Notes under the pieces: generated by a model
The model's database searches: none
What the model was told of the DNA's origin: nothing
Seen by the model: the letters and a program-made list of their open reading frames with translations, nothing else
Position numbers and translations under genes: made by a program
Shown: in pieces, positions 10,850 to 22,600 of the stretch
How the letters are laid out: each line of letters opens with the position of its first letter
Position numbering within the stretch: the first letter of the stretch is position 1
From: Tethya wilhelma
Taxonomy: Eukaryota; Porifera; Demospongiae; Tethyida; Tethyidae
Direction of reading: 5' to 3'
NCBI GenBank assembly: GCA_964030475.1
Contig: CAXIPT010000002.1
Span: 15,635,566 to 15,699,565, forward strand
DNA: 64,000 nucleotides

Positions 10850-11480
10850 GATTGTGTATGTTTGTGATTAGTATTTACACAAATGTTGCTATGGAAACAC
10901 TGTCAACAACAGAATATAATGAATTTTAATTACTCTTGATTTGTCTAAACATTTTACAATCCAGACCCAAATCTTTGCAGTTATGTATATAGTACACTTG
11001 TACACAAAAGCAAAGCAGAAACAGTGAGTACCTGGCGCTACCTGTTACAGCAAAAAAAGGCTTACCAGTTAGCCTACTGCCCAATAAGTATTCATCTGTC
11101 CCTCAAAGTAGACATGGAACAGCAGGACAAAACCTTCAAGTGGCTTTACATTCTTTTAAGCTTCTTGACTTAGCGCTATAGTTTAGAAACAATATCCCTC
11201 GATATTTGGCTCCCCACACGAAGCTATCTACTGCTCTTTACTTTCAGCAAAATATCACGTGCATGCATGCAAAAAAATATGCTCCGCAAATAAATTGTTT
11301 GGTGCTTACCTGTTGAGCACACAAAACTTAAACTTAGCAATTAAATATCTGTGCGTGCACCCTCATAGATATTCATAAAAATTTACATAATTGTAGTAAA
11401 ATTTGTAGAAATTGTACTAAATTCTGTACACAGTTTGAATATTCACTACTTTTGCATTTTAAGCAGTATTTTTGCTTTAT

Positions 11481-12158
11481 TAAGCCTCGGCGCGTGTGTT
11501 ACGGTCTTTGTGTGTGTGTGTGTGTCCGTTACTAAATTATCTGAAGAACGGCAGCTTTAGAGTCACAATGGAAGGTACTTACTTTCATGAATCAAAACTA
11601 TCTTGAAATTTGATGTGTAGAATCTTGAAAAACAATGTAGTTTCTGAGATCTGAGGCTTTTGTGCATCTCTGAGCGCTTAGGCTTCAAAACCACACCCAT
11701 CAATTACATCTCATGTAGTGTGCATTATCTAGTAGTAGGCTTGGAGGATCTGGAAGAGTGCTGGGCCAGTTTAGATATCTTGGCTGCTTGTCCAGGCAAG
11801 TAACTCAAGTAAGATAGCACTTTGTGGAACTATCATGATGATCTTACTGATTGTTTTGAGTGAACTTCAGGCTGCACTGATGCCTGAATCAGTGCCAGTC
11901 AGATAATTTATAGATGATCTGATGATCTGTCATTCAAATGTAAACTATAGAACACTCACTTTAAGATTAAAATTCATATCCATTGAACGGTGAAACTTTG
12001 ATTGGGGCTGTGCAGGTCATTGGAACTTAATTAAGTTTATTTCAAGATGCCAGCTTACTTGGGTCTCAATACTCAATGATGATGGTCTTCCTTTACTGAT
12101 ACACTACGTCATTCATGTTTTGTTTTGCATGTTAGCTATATGAGTGCGCCGAGGCTTA
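11481..12158 (+). mobile_element. Non-autonomous Helentron (HINE-like), 678 bp
   Basis: It begins TAAGCCTCGGCGCGTG, continues with the Helentron 5' repeat (GTTACTAAATTATCTGAAGA, CTTGAAAAACAATGTAG), and ends with the inverted partner GCGCCGAGGCTTA at 12146-12158. Thirteen bases at the two ends are exact inverted copies. No protein is coded. Sequence at 10855-11480 and 12159-12190 shows nothing recognisable. Confidence 0.6.
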
Positions 12159-12189
12159 TGCACCATAGGTGCTTTCATTATACCTGAGA

Positions 12190-12760
12190 TGCAAGTATGA
12201 CAAGTAAAAAAAACACATTGGAAATGTAATGAGACATAGGAATGGCTAAATTGTAAAAGAAAGCAAACAAGATGGAATGACTGTTAGAGTGTGTGCAGAA
12301 TTCTTTCTGTATGGGCTGCATGTAACACTCTCCATATTGAGTCTCTCATCTCGCCCACAGGAAGAATTCCTTACACTGGCACTCATGCAAACAGCCATTC
12401 CATCTTGTTTGCTTTCTTTTTACAATTTAGCCATTCCTGTGTCTCATTACATTTCCAATTTTTTTTACTTGTTTGTTCTCATTTTTTCATAATTCTACTA
12501 ATCACATTTTAGTTTGTGTGACAATGTAGCTAGCTAGCTAGGCTGCAACTGAGCTGTGTAGCCTGCTTGATACTGAAGTGAAACACACATCTCAGTCATT
12601 TGGAGGTAGGAGCTGTATCATATGATTTACTTGCCCTGCTATACAAAGTATTCACCTCCCAAGAAGAGCCACCAGGTATCACAAGATAGTTCCAGGAAAC
12701 TTGCATTAATTTGAATTCCAAATAACCCACACTTTTGTGTGTGGATCAAGAAGGAAAGTT
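12190..12760 (+). repeat. Interspersed repeat copy with TAGGAATGG MITE core
   Basis: The core has long inverted ends (CAAGTAAAAAAAACACATTG ... with ACATAGGAATGGC near 12233) at about 12200-12290 and 12390-12475. Beyond the core the sequence continues with TTCATAATTCTACTAATC, TGTAGCCTGCTTGATACTG and TATTCACCTCCCAAG to GAATTCCAAATAACCC. The same tail recurs at 15050-15360 and inverted at 36590-36830. So the unit is larger than the inverted-repeat core. Confidence 0.65.
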
Positions 12761-12904
12761 CTGGACATGACAGCAGTTCCAGACATAGGCAAATCTGCAG
12801 CTAAATCACAAGGTATGTGGAGAGTTAGTTCACTGAAAGGATTGCATAATAATATGGTAATGGTCATCAAGATTTTAAAGTTTTAATAACTAGTTAACTG
12901 ATCA

Positions 12905-12985
12905 TGTGTACATGCTCAGTTGGCAAAAGCTATCGCCTAGTGTCATACCTCCTCTGCATGCAGGTTCCCCGAGCTATATAGGCGA
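12905..12985 (+). repeat. Possible tRNA-derived SINE head
   Basis: CATGCTCAGTTGGCAAAAGC resembles a tRNA D-arm, and GCAGGTTCCCCGAGC about 45 bases later resembles a T-arm with a poor B box. No acceptor stem closes, so it is not a functional tRNA. Direction and identity are weak. Confidence 0.25.
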
Positions 12986-13061
12986 CGACTAGCTGTGTAT
13001 TAGTGCATGGGATGACTAGGGTATTATAATCGGGGAAAATTTATTTTAATACGTATATAGG

Positions 13062-13782
13062 CACAGGTAACATCATTGCTGCAACTTCCACAGTAATGGA
13101 CATTGAGGATGATGAGGAAGTATGTAAGAAAAATATTGGAGAGCCGAAAAGGTTGAGGAGATGGTCCAGAGGTCTTCAGGTGGTTGTTCGAGCTGGTAGC
13201 CACATTGAGTATTGGGAACCGCCCTACAAGTAAGGTTTGGCAGACATTACTATGGGTCAAATTAAATTAACCCTAGCTTCTCTAATAATTATTTATAGAT
13301 CGGAATCACCAAGTCAAGTTTTTTTCATGCTAATTCAGTGGTTACTAGCACTAATTAGTTCTGGGGGCATCACCTCTGACCAGTTAGATGGGATCTACTT
13401 GGCGTACGATAATATGTGCAATTTGGACAGACTGGCTGTTGCTAGAACGAAGTTGCTTCTTGATGAACCAATGGATCTAGCGTGGTTGAGGATTCAAAAG
13501 ATCATTGACACTTTTCACTTGCAAAACCACAAAAATCCACTGTGCCACACTTTGTACTCACCACAAAAAATAAAAGATGCCCACCCAAATTTTAATACAC
13601 AAGCTGGAGAACAGACTTTTGTGTGGTTGGGAAGATTTAAACATATAGTTTGTGCCGTGGGTAAGACACACCATCTCTTTTACGTCCACAGGATGGTATG
13701 TCGTAGAAATAGCTCCACTGAGAAGTGTTATTCAAATGGCAAAAAACCTATTTTACCCAAAGTTAAAAATCATGCTTTATAA
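13062..13782 (+). pseudogene. KDZ (Kyakuja-Dileera-Zisupton) type transposase remnant, two exons
   Basis: Exon one (about 13062-13229) ends SHIEYWEPPY and is followed by GTAAGG; the acceptor ATTTATAG ends at 13298. Exon two (13299-13782) keeps phase and reads SPSQVFF ... YDNMCNLDRL ... FHLQNHKNPLCH ... NTQAGEQTFVWLGRFK ... KTHHLFYVHRM to a TAA at 13782. An aspartate in YDNMC, the FHLQNHK block and the glutamate in AGEQTFVWL fit the RNase-H-like catalytic core of KDZ transposases as I remember the family. The N-terminal half of such a protein is missing upstream, so this is a truncated copy. The intron is 69 bp. Family name moderate, transposase nature good. Confidence 0.55.
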
Positions 13783-14238
13783 TAATCTTGTTCATATTAT
13801 ATATTCAAGTATGCAAAAAATTTGTCACATCCGCACAGAACTTGTTGTCTGCTTCTCGGTTTTTATTGACTATTGTTTATACATTAAATTATTGTGTTTT
13901 ACTCTAATACGCAATCAATCAATCAATCACTTTTTATTGTCACCTGCCAAAAACTAGGCAGCCAACCCATAAAAGTTGATTAATGTACATAGTTAGGTTT
14001 AAAAATGAGAGGACGAAGATGACTATTAATTTTAATAATGTTTAGTACCAAATCATGCCAAATTGAGCAGTATAAGAGTGTAGAGAAGCAAGGCACAGAC
14101 TTTGCAGACTTGATTCATAGATAGACGGACGTCCAGGCGCTAGGCCAGGCATATGCTTTATGCGCACGTGATGTAATGAAAATTGCCGTACAAATGTAGA
14201 CAAACGTAACATATTATCACAAATCGTGCATCATATGA

Positions 14239-14408
14239 AGGTTTGGCATGTTTGTGTTTGTTACTTTAGCAATGGTTTTAGTCCATGTTTTGGGGCTCAT
14301 TAGAAAGAGAAAGAGCTAAATAGTAGCTTAAGAAGCCTTTTAGTGCTAAGCGCTCAGTTTTTGCAGAGTTATTTGCGTGAATATTTGTATTGCGCTAATG
14401 GGCCATCC
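14239..14408 (+). repeat. Host repeat R, left part of the split copy
   Basis: About 165 bp (GGTTTGGCATGTTTG ... GCGCTAATGGGCCATCC) match 15640-15806 closely. At 14408 the match stops where the 2.6 kb element begins, and resumes at 17053. Also present inverted near 36250-36330. 13800-14238 has a TCAATCAATCAATC stretch and no gene. Confidence 0.8.
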
Positions 14409-17052
14409 TATGGTGGCCGAGAGCGTCTCGGGGCAAACCCGAGATTCCGAGAGCGAGTCCGAGATTCCAAGATCAAGTCCGAGATTCTGAGAGCGAGTCC
14501 GAGATTCAGAGATTAAGTCTAAGATTCCGAGATCGAGACCGAGAGCGAGTCCAAGGTTCCGAGATCGAGACTGAGATCGAGAGTGAGTCCAAGATCGAGA
14601 GCAAGTCCGAGAACGAGACCGAGATTCCGAGAGCGAGTTCGAGGCTAAAAACTAGTTTCCAGAAGGTTTCTGTTAGGTAAGGACGAATGCCGCAAAGATA
14701 CTAGGTCAAAGTTTATAGGTCACGTGCATACTGTGTAAACGGCTTTATAGGTATTAAAGTAGAGATAGTACAATCATAATAATTAACAAGTGAAAAAAAC
14801 ATTGGAAATGTAATGAGACATAGGAATGGCCAAATCGTAAAAAGAAAGCAAACAAGATGGATGGCTGTTTGAGTGTGTGCAGAATTCTTCCTGTGTGGGC
14901 TGCATGTAGTACTCTCTTTTCATGTCAAGTCCCTCATGTTGCCCATAGGAATAATTCTTTACACACTCAAACAGCCATTCCATCTTGTTTGCTTTCTTTT
15001 TACGATTTGGCCATTCCTATGTCTCATTACATTTCCAATGTTTTTTTCACTTGTTTGATCTCATTTTTTCATAATTCTACGAATCTTATTTGAGTGTGCA
15101 TGTATATGGTAGTTACTTGTACACTATCAGCATAGATATTTAACTATGCTATCAGTGATTGAGTTAGAGCATCTGAGTCAGCAGGAGCTGAGGCTGTTTT
15201 ATGTACTTGCTTTGCACATCTTGCTATAGTGACAACTAATACATAATAAGTGTAACAAAGTATTCACCTCCTAAATATTGAAGACTGAAAAGTTACAGAG
15301 AGTTCAGCACAACCAGAAATTTCAGGTAGGAAGCGAATATTTGAATTCCAAATAACGCACACCTGCCTATCTGGAAAGGGTCGTCACCGAAATTTTCAAG
15401 AAGCTTATGAATTTATGCATGAGTGTAGAAATGAATGGCTGCCATACGGAGAAGGAGCTTTTCGCCTTGTATCTAGCCACTAGATGAGAGATACGAGCAG
15501 GCGATATCAAAAGCGGGTGAAGACAAAGAAACTAAGTATATTCGTTCAAGAATCAGCTTCTGAAAGTGAACAGTCTTCGAGAAACACCGAAATAACATAG
15601 AAGAAGAAGAAGAAGAAGAAGATGGAGAAAATTGGAGGTTTGGCATATTTTAGTTTGGTACTTTAGCGATGGTTTTAGGCCATGTTTTTGGGCTTGTTAG
15701 AAAGAGAATAAGCTAAATAGTAGCTTGAGAAGCCTTTTAGTGCCAAGCGCTCAGTTTTTGCAGTTATTCGCGTGAATATTTGTATTGCGCTAATGGGCCA
15801 TCCGTGCCATTCCTATGTACCCAGTACTACCGTACTGGGAATATTAATTTTAATGCAATGACTTGTTCCATGCATGCCTGAGTTGCCAGTTGGTGATCCT
15901 ATTCTGCTGGAGGCAAGCATTATATCTAATAATGCTGTAATCACTGGTATGTGCATGCCAATACTATAGACCCCATAGCCAGTATGTACTGAAGCAGAAC
16001 ATGTACCGCTGATGGATTTACCTGCAGGCCATGTCCTTGCAGTTAGCTTTACTCAACTGGGGATGTTATTCACACTGTTTTGTATATGTATGTCTTGCTT
16101 TGTAACTTGATTGCTTCAGTTACGGTGACCTCTCACATGGTACGCATGCAAGCTATATGCTGCCAATAAATTTTGTTCAGTGAGCATGCATGCAGTTCCT
16201 AATCCTGGACTAAAACAAGCAGTACACCATGCATGAATGGGCCGTAGAAAGTGGAGATTTGTGTGATCATCAACAGTCATGATTGTTCTTTTGTCCAGCA
16301 GTCAAAAAGTATCTACAGCCCCATGTCTACATTGTCCAGAATGTGCAAATGCAATAGACGTAGATGATAAGGATAAGGCACAATAAAAAGACTATTGGGA
16401 TCTGACAAATATAAGCTATGCAGGTTATAACAGCAAATCATTATAAGATTAGGCTTCAAATCTTACGTGACATCCGCAATAGGAGAGAATCCAGAGGTTC
16501 CAGTGATACTAATCAAACTATTAATGAGAGTCTAAGTTAATTCTGCTGTGACTAAACTCAAGACATTAATATTCTATAAAATTAATTATACTTCTAACAT
16601 ATTATTATTGCAATTATTATTATTGTTATAATATGAAGTAAATAGATATCGATTGTATGACATTGATCAAAATTTAACTTGATTTAACTATTACTAGGCC
16701 TATTTTGCTGGAAAGGCGTCTCCATCATACTCTATGATACAATCGCTCACATTCCTGCTCAAAAAATATGCCTGCACGTGCATACCGACCTTTGACTTTT
16801 GCAGTATTCATAGTAACCTTAACCTTAACCTATATATCTCAGACTTGACTTTGGTCTAGCTCCTGTAATTTCGGAATCTCAGTCTCGCTCTCGGACTCGA
16901 TCCGGGAATCTCGGGCTTGCTCTCGAAATCTCGGAATCTCGGACTCGCTCTCGCTCTTGATCTCGGAATCTCGCACTCGCTCTTGGAATCTCAGACTTGA
17001 TCTCGGAATCTCGGAATCTTGGGTTCGCTCCGAGACGCTCTCGGCCACCATA
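14409..17052. mobile_element. 2.6 kb TIR element with subterminal CGAGATTC arrays and 6-bp duplication
   Basis: Ends are TATGGTGGCCGAGAGCGTCT (14409-14428) and the exact inverted copy ending CTCTCGGCCACCATA at 17052, 23 bases each. CCATCC flanks both sides (14403-14408 and 17053-17058). Inside each end is an array of irregular short units built on CCGAGATTCCGAGAGCGAGT, about 240 bp on the left (14414-14655) and about 200 bp on the right (16850-17040), in opposite orientation. The interior holds another R repeat with its MITE core (14787-15846) and about 1 kb of AT-rich sequence (15850-16840) with no transposase seen. Superfamily unknown. Confidence 0.75.
14787..15846 (+). repeat. Interspersed repeat R, uninterrupted copy
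   Basis: Starts with the inverted-end core (CAAGTGAAAAAAACATTGGA, TAGGAATGGCC; partner to 15056), continues through TATTCACCTCC (15263), an (AGA)n tract near 15600-15620, GGTTTGGCATATTTTAG (15640) and GCGCTAATGGGCCATCCGTG, and ends in the hairpin CCCAGTAC-TACC-GTACTGGG at 15823-15842. Serves as the empty-site control for the split copy. Frames inside are false. Confidence 0.7.
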
Positions 17053-17948
17053 CCATCCGTGTCATTCCTGTGTACCCAGTACTACCGTACGTGATTTTTT
17101 ATCTGACGTACACTTTTTGCACTTAAAAGATTTTCACGTCAACATCATTAATTTTGGAACATAGTTGTCACAATTAAGTGCGCGCATAGCTTGGCATTGG
17201 CCCTACTTTCTAATGCAGCTGTATTTAGGTCTAGATAACTCAATATATCTCTGCTAAATATCTACCTTTTGTGGCTGTCTATCATAAGTGATTATGTTAT
17301 ATTTTCAAACACAAAACAGATCAGATAATTCTTCAATGATGACTATGATCTGCCTCAAATTGAATGCCTACTGTGGTACTGAGTGAATAGTCTATGCTGC
17401 AAATGAATTTGAGCTGCTAGATATAACTCAGTGCAGTCATTGAGTAGCTACAGTTCTCCCTCAGCCAGCCACAAAGCTTGTTTATTTTAGGTGAAGCAGT
17501 CTTGTCTTTTGATTGCCTTGAGTAATTATAAAAGCCTCCAAAGGCATATACTAGGTTAACAACACAAATGTTATATATAAGCCTTGCCAGGGTGGCAAAC
17601 TTCATGGCCTGGGTGTATGTTATTTATTTATGTACTAAATAAAGAGGCTCAGCCTCAGTTGGTTCTGGCAGCAGTACCTATAATTATGCGGGCAGTCTTC
17701 ATGCTTGCGGAATGCTCTTGCCACCTAGCTAAGCAATTAAGGTCCATAGCAGTCTGGCTGGTTAGTGACACGCTAAAGTGCAGCGTAGCTAAGCTCACAG
17801 TCAGCTAGCCTCATGCTCATGGAGTTAAACTCCACGGCTATGCAAATACGCATGACCAGAGTATTGACCGCTTGAAATTTTTCTAAGTCCAAAAAGTGTA
17901 CGTCAGATTAAAAATCGCCTACCGTACTGGGAATAAAGTTAAGTGACA
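17053..17948 (+). repeat. Host repeat R, right part of the split copy
   Basis: CCATCCGTGTCATTCCTGTG at 17053 continues the left part at 14408, up to CCCAGTACTACCGTAC at 17090. There a second element (17091-17918) is inserted, and the hairpin resumes as CTACCGTACTGGGAATA at 17919. Confidence 0.8.
17091..17918. mobile_element. MULE-like (Mutator) non-autonomous element, 9-bp duplication
   Basis: Ends GTGATTTTTTATCTGACGTA and the inverted partner (complement of TACGTCAGATTAAAAATCGC) match over about 38 bases with few changes. The nine bases CTACCGTAC are found at 17082-17090 and 17919-17927. A nine-base duplication with long inverted ends starting in G is typical of Mutator-like elements. The 828-bp body has no transposase. 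A third copy of the end (CTGACGTACACTTTTTGGAC) sits at 18231-18250. Confidence 0.8.
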
Positions 17949-17981
17949 TTAGAGACAGAACATTATCCAACAAAATTTTAG

Positions 17982-18224
17982 GGTTTCTGCGCTAAACTAA
18001 AATCTAAGAGGACTCCAGATGAATTTGCAAAGCCAAACCACAGCAAACGAGCTGTACAGCTTCTTGAGAAAGTAGCTCCAGGATTTTGCAATCCAGCATA
18101 CATGAAAAGCATGCCTATTAACCAGTTTAATAGTCCAGTGGCAGTGTTTGACCAGGTTCAAGTACAGAAACAGAGAGAACAGCAGGATTCACAATACAGA
18201 GACAACTTACAAGCATTATTATAA
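17982..18224 (+). CDS. Unidentified last exon, about 80 residues
   Basis: After an acceptor-like AAATTTTAG ending at 17981, an 81-codon frame runs to TAA at 18222-18224. It is basic and glutamine-rich (LKSKRTPDEFAKPNHSKRAV, NQFNSPVAVFDQVQVQKQRE). No family recognised. It has no start codon of its own near the border, sits just outside the hairpin end of repeat R and directly upstream of another MULE-type end at 18231, so it may be the 3' exon of a transposon gene. Nothing is seen from 18260 to 19000. Confidence 0.3.
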   Translation, partial: GFCAKLKSKRTPDEFAKPNHSKRAVQLLEKVAPGFCNPAYMKSMPINQFNSPVAVFDQVQVQKQREQQDSQYRDNLQALL

Positions 18225-19347
18225 CAGAATCTGACGTACACTTTTTGGACTTAGAAAAATTTCAAGCATTTTGGCAATAATAAATGCTGTGACAGTATAC
18301 ATAATGGCAGACAAGGAGAAGTAGAGAGGACTTGTAGTTAATGCAAAAAAAAAGCTAGATTAATGATTCTATATAGCAGATAAAAGGCAGCAGTGTATCT
18401 ACAATCGTAGGGTTCAAATTTGTAACAGCCAGTAAATATGTCCATAAAGACTGTGTGAAGAGGGTGGAATCAAAAGTTGAAAAAAATTAAGCATTTGTGG
18501 AAACAGCAACAAGGGTACACTCCAAGAAGAGCAAGTGGGATAATATTGAACATTACAAACACAAACAGAGCAAGGCAAGCATATGGGAGGTGTTCTTTGC
18601 CACAATACTCATAAGTATACCATCATAGTAAAGATAGAGTTTTGGCAGCTTTGGTCCTGTGGTATCATGTAGTGCAATATGAGTGAGAAGATCAAAAGAA
18701 ATGTTGACAATCTTTACATAAAAGAGTTAACTGTTTATCTGTAGTGTCTTAATAATTATTTGTACTGTCAAATTTGCTTGTTTTTTAAAATGAAAATATA
18801 GAAGTTCATAAGTGGGGATGTGCCTTGCAATTTTTATATCCATGGATGGGGCTGTATGCACATCATCATTTTCTACTTGCATTTGCAAAGCTATAGGAAT
18901 GCAAATGATGGTCCAGAATGCACCTCAGAGCATCCAAATTTCAAAAATCTTCTGGGGGGCATGCCCCAGACCCCCCTAGCTTGGCTGCTAACGCGACCAT
19001 AGCTGACCGACTGCGGTCAGTGGTGTACCCACTTCCAAAATTATCTTCCTACGCCACTGCATATGGAGTGTGTTGCACATTGTCATCCTGGGGTTGTCTG
19101 TTCAGAAATTTAAGTAAGAGATATCAGAGATAGATTGAATCATATCCATATGTAATAGAACAGTATTGGACTGTGTATTGTAGACAATTATTGTTGTAGT
19201 TTGTTATTGACTGTTAATTGACTTCCTGTATGATGTAATGTTACGTAATTTAAGTGGACTTGTGTAAGAGAAAAGAAAGAAGTTTTTGTTGTTGAATAAG
19301 TCTTTTACAGCGCTTTTCCTCGCGCCGAGAAACCGTGCATTACATTT

Positions 19348-19365
19348 TGGGGGCTTGTCCGGGAT
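19348..19365 (+). other. LTR retrotransposon primer binding site
   Basis: TGGGGGCTTGTCCGGGAT follows LTR-like sequence ending TTACA at 19344. It matches, with one change, the classic proline-tRNA primer binding site. This fixes the 5' LTR end; its start (somewhere in about 19060-19150) cannot be set because no second LTR is present. Confidence 0.7.
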
Positions 19366-19625
19366 CCCTCGCGTCAACAAGAGGTGCCTGGACTGGATTC
19401 AGTTGACCGTGTGACTTGGAAGTTTGCCGTCGAGCCTTGGAGCTGCCATCGAGGTGGTGCCGCAGACAGAGTTTCGAAGGTAGGGTGTTGGGGGAAACGG
19501 CTCGGTCTCAAAGGGGACTAGAGAGCCTGTGAGTAGATACCCCAGCGCGCCTATACAGTGAATTTGTGTATCGAGACTAAACGGTAGCCTACCACGTGGA
19601 GTCAGTTGAGCAGCTCGACTACAGG

Positions 19626-22600
19626 ATGGCCAATAAGACCACGAAAGCCAGTTTGGAAGGCGAAGTGGAACGGCTCAAGGTTACTTTAACAGAGGCAGAA
19701 GACGAGCTCAACCAAGTAAAGGGTGCTGCCTCCGAGTTGGAGACGAAAAACACTAAGCTAATCAACGAATTAGCGACGGCGAACTCAGCAGTTGAGTCAA
19801 CGTCTGCAGTGGTGACGGAGTTGCAGCTGCAGATTGCAAGGTTGGATGCAGAATTGCAGAGTCAGCGAGATGAGCTGGACACCTGCCGCGGTCAGTGGGA
19901 CGAGGAAAGGCGTGTGTTGGAAACCACATCAGAGCTGGAGCGGTTTAGAGCTCTCCATGCCGAGCGTTCCAAGTGGGAAGAGCGGGAAGCCCGACTAGTG
20001 GACGAGGTCAAGGGTCTGAAAGGTCAGATAGATAAGATGAGCATGAAATCTGAGAGTGTTATTGATTCAATTAGACATGATTATGAAAACAAACTGTCTG
20101 AGTTGAAGAGCCAGTTGAGTGAATCAGCTGGGAGAGAAGACAAGCCAGAGGCTGCCACTTTGGAGGGGTCTGAGTATCACCCCCTTGCTAGTTTGTCTGG
20201 AGCAGTTGATTTAAGGGTGGGCCATGGAACCAGTGTGGGTACCCCTGTGTCTAGTGCAGCTGAACGTGGTGGGCTATTTGAGACTCCATTTGGCCCATTG
20301 GTCAGTGATCTCACGTGTCCTGCAAGAGAGGAGCTCCCTGCCACATCTGTGGTGACGCCTACTGCTGGCACTCTTGTTACCATGTCTCGTCATGCTACCA
20401 CCCCCCTTACCTCTACAGGCAGTGCTGCTGTTGGCACGCGTCCTGTTCCCGTTCCTTGTGTCTCTACACCGATGTCACATGTTCCCTACGCACAGCAGTT
20501 GCCACCACTACCCAAGTTCACCGGTGATGATAGAAGTGGAGAGAGTGAGACTTTCCCCGAGTGGCTTGAGCAGTTCGAGATGGTCTCATCTCTTGCCTGC
20601 TGGAATGACCAGGCTAAATTAGCTAACCTGGTGACCAGACTCAAAGGGTCAGCCTATGCTTTCTATCGGGCATGCACACCTGAACAGAGGAGTAGTTACT
20701 CGTTGCTGGTACCAGAACTGTCGAAGCGTTTTGTCCCTGTTAGGATAGAGGCAGTTCAGAGTGGACTCTTCCATGAACAGAAGCAGAAGAAAGGAGAAAC
20801 CGTTGACGACTATGCCCAAGACCTGCGTCATCTCTACCAGAAAGCGTACCATCATCTTCAGAAGGGCAGTGAAGAGGCTCGAACCATGGGTAAATCTGTG
20901 CTTGCCTATCAGTTTGTTTCAGGTTTGTTGCCTGAGCTGAAGTCAAAGGTTGCTGGCACAAGTGGTGATCTCGATCACTTGCTCACCTTGGCGAGATTTG
21001 AGGAAGCTAAGATGAAGGAATTTGGCGGTGACAAAACCCAGAAGAGTCACGGTGATGGTGGGAAACCTAAGAATACCCCCTCACGTCCACAGGAATCGAA
21101 AGGAACACCAAAGACCAGTGCTAGTCCCAACTCAAAGTCTGATAGTGTGAAATGTTTCAAGTGTGGAATGATCGGTCACTACCAACGGAACTGTCCTTAT
21201 GCTCGCCAGTCCAAGAGTGATGAGGCTCGTAAGAAACCTGTGAGTCAGCTGACTGCTGTCAACCAGAGTGATGAGGACATTGTACCTCAAGGGGCCAGGG
21301 TTCTTAGCCCTGCTGAGAAAGTTGAATGTCTACGACAACAGTTGATGGAGGCCGAGAGGGAAGCCGCCGTTGATCAGGTGGTTGCTACCACGTACCAAGT
21401 GGCTGCCACTCATGATGGACTCGTTGGACCAGTACCCACTGCAGAAGTATTTGTGAATGGAGTAATGACCACTGCACTCCTTGATACTGGCTCTCCTACG
21501 AGTATCCTGTCGCTGTCATTTGCCATTGAGGTTTTGAAAGAAGAACTACCGAAGTTTCCTTGCCTGCAGGAGTGGAAAGCTGCTGCACTCAAACAGTTGG
21601 AGCCTCCTTCAGTAGCATTGAAGAGTTATGGTGGTGAGAATCTGAATCTTGTTGGTCAGATGCAAGCCTCACTGTCTACCCTAAGTCATGCTGTAAGTGC
21701 TACTGTCCAAGTGCAGAAGACTGCTCCAGTAGATCTTCTACTGGGTACTGATTTACTCACTTCCTTGGGATTCAACCTTATTCAGAGTGGTGATGATAAC
21801 AACCGTGCTGTTCAGATCATACAGGAAGGTGTCTGGACGAAGGAAAGCTGTGATTCCTCCTCCTTCATTGAGTCTACACAGTCTATGGAGGACATTTTCC
21901 CTCGCACCCATCCTGCGACTGACGTCAAGCAACAGACCACGGATCCTGAGACGAGTGCTGTTGCACGTTCAACTCATACTGTGTGTTTACTCCAAGCTGT
22001 ACGAGTGCCACCTCGACATACCAAGTTGGTCCAGATGCGTGTCCAAGGTGTTAAGGATCTCCCATTGTCTCTGTTTACAGCATATGAAGAGGTACTGCAA
22101 GAGACAGGTGTTTGCATTGGAAATTCAGTTGTGGGGATAGGCACTGGATCGTGTATCCCTCTCCTAGTGGAGAACCGAAGTTATGAACCATTACATCTCA
22201 AGAAAGGGACACCAGTTGGCAGTGTGGAACCTCTGGAAGGAGTAGTGACTACTTCTGATCTAGATGAGAGTGACCATGTAATCGTGGATGGTGCTGATTC
22301 TCCTGATTCACCTGATGCTGACTGTAATGTGAACTACCTGATGGAACAAGACAGTCCAACTGATCGTGTGGAACGGCTGCTCAGTATGCTCAACCTTGGT
22401 GACTCAGATCTTACTGAGGAGCAACTATCCCGACTGCAGACTCTGATTCGTGAGAATGCGGATGTGTTTGCATTGGATTCCTCTGAGTTAGGTTCCACAG
22501 ATGTGATCACCCATACCATCGACACTGGGGAACATCCACCCATCAAGCAGCCATTGAGGCGGATGCCTTTTGCATTACGCAAGAAGACCCTTGAGATGAT

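Noticed and set aside
12905..12985. Functional tRNA gene
   Set aside because: D-arm-like part is present but no acceptor stem closes and the B box is poor; kept only as a possible SINE head.
12277..15093. Frames of 60-80 codons around 12.3 and 14.9 kb
   Set aside because: They lie in inverted-repeat MITE arms and appear on both strands with mirrored sequence.
16839..17051. 70-codon frame rich in SESE and IPR steps
   Set aside because: It is the translation of the short CGAGATTC units at the end of the 2.6 kb element.
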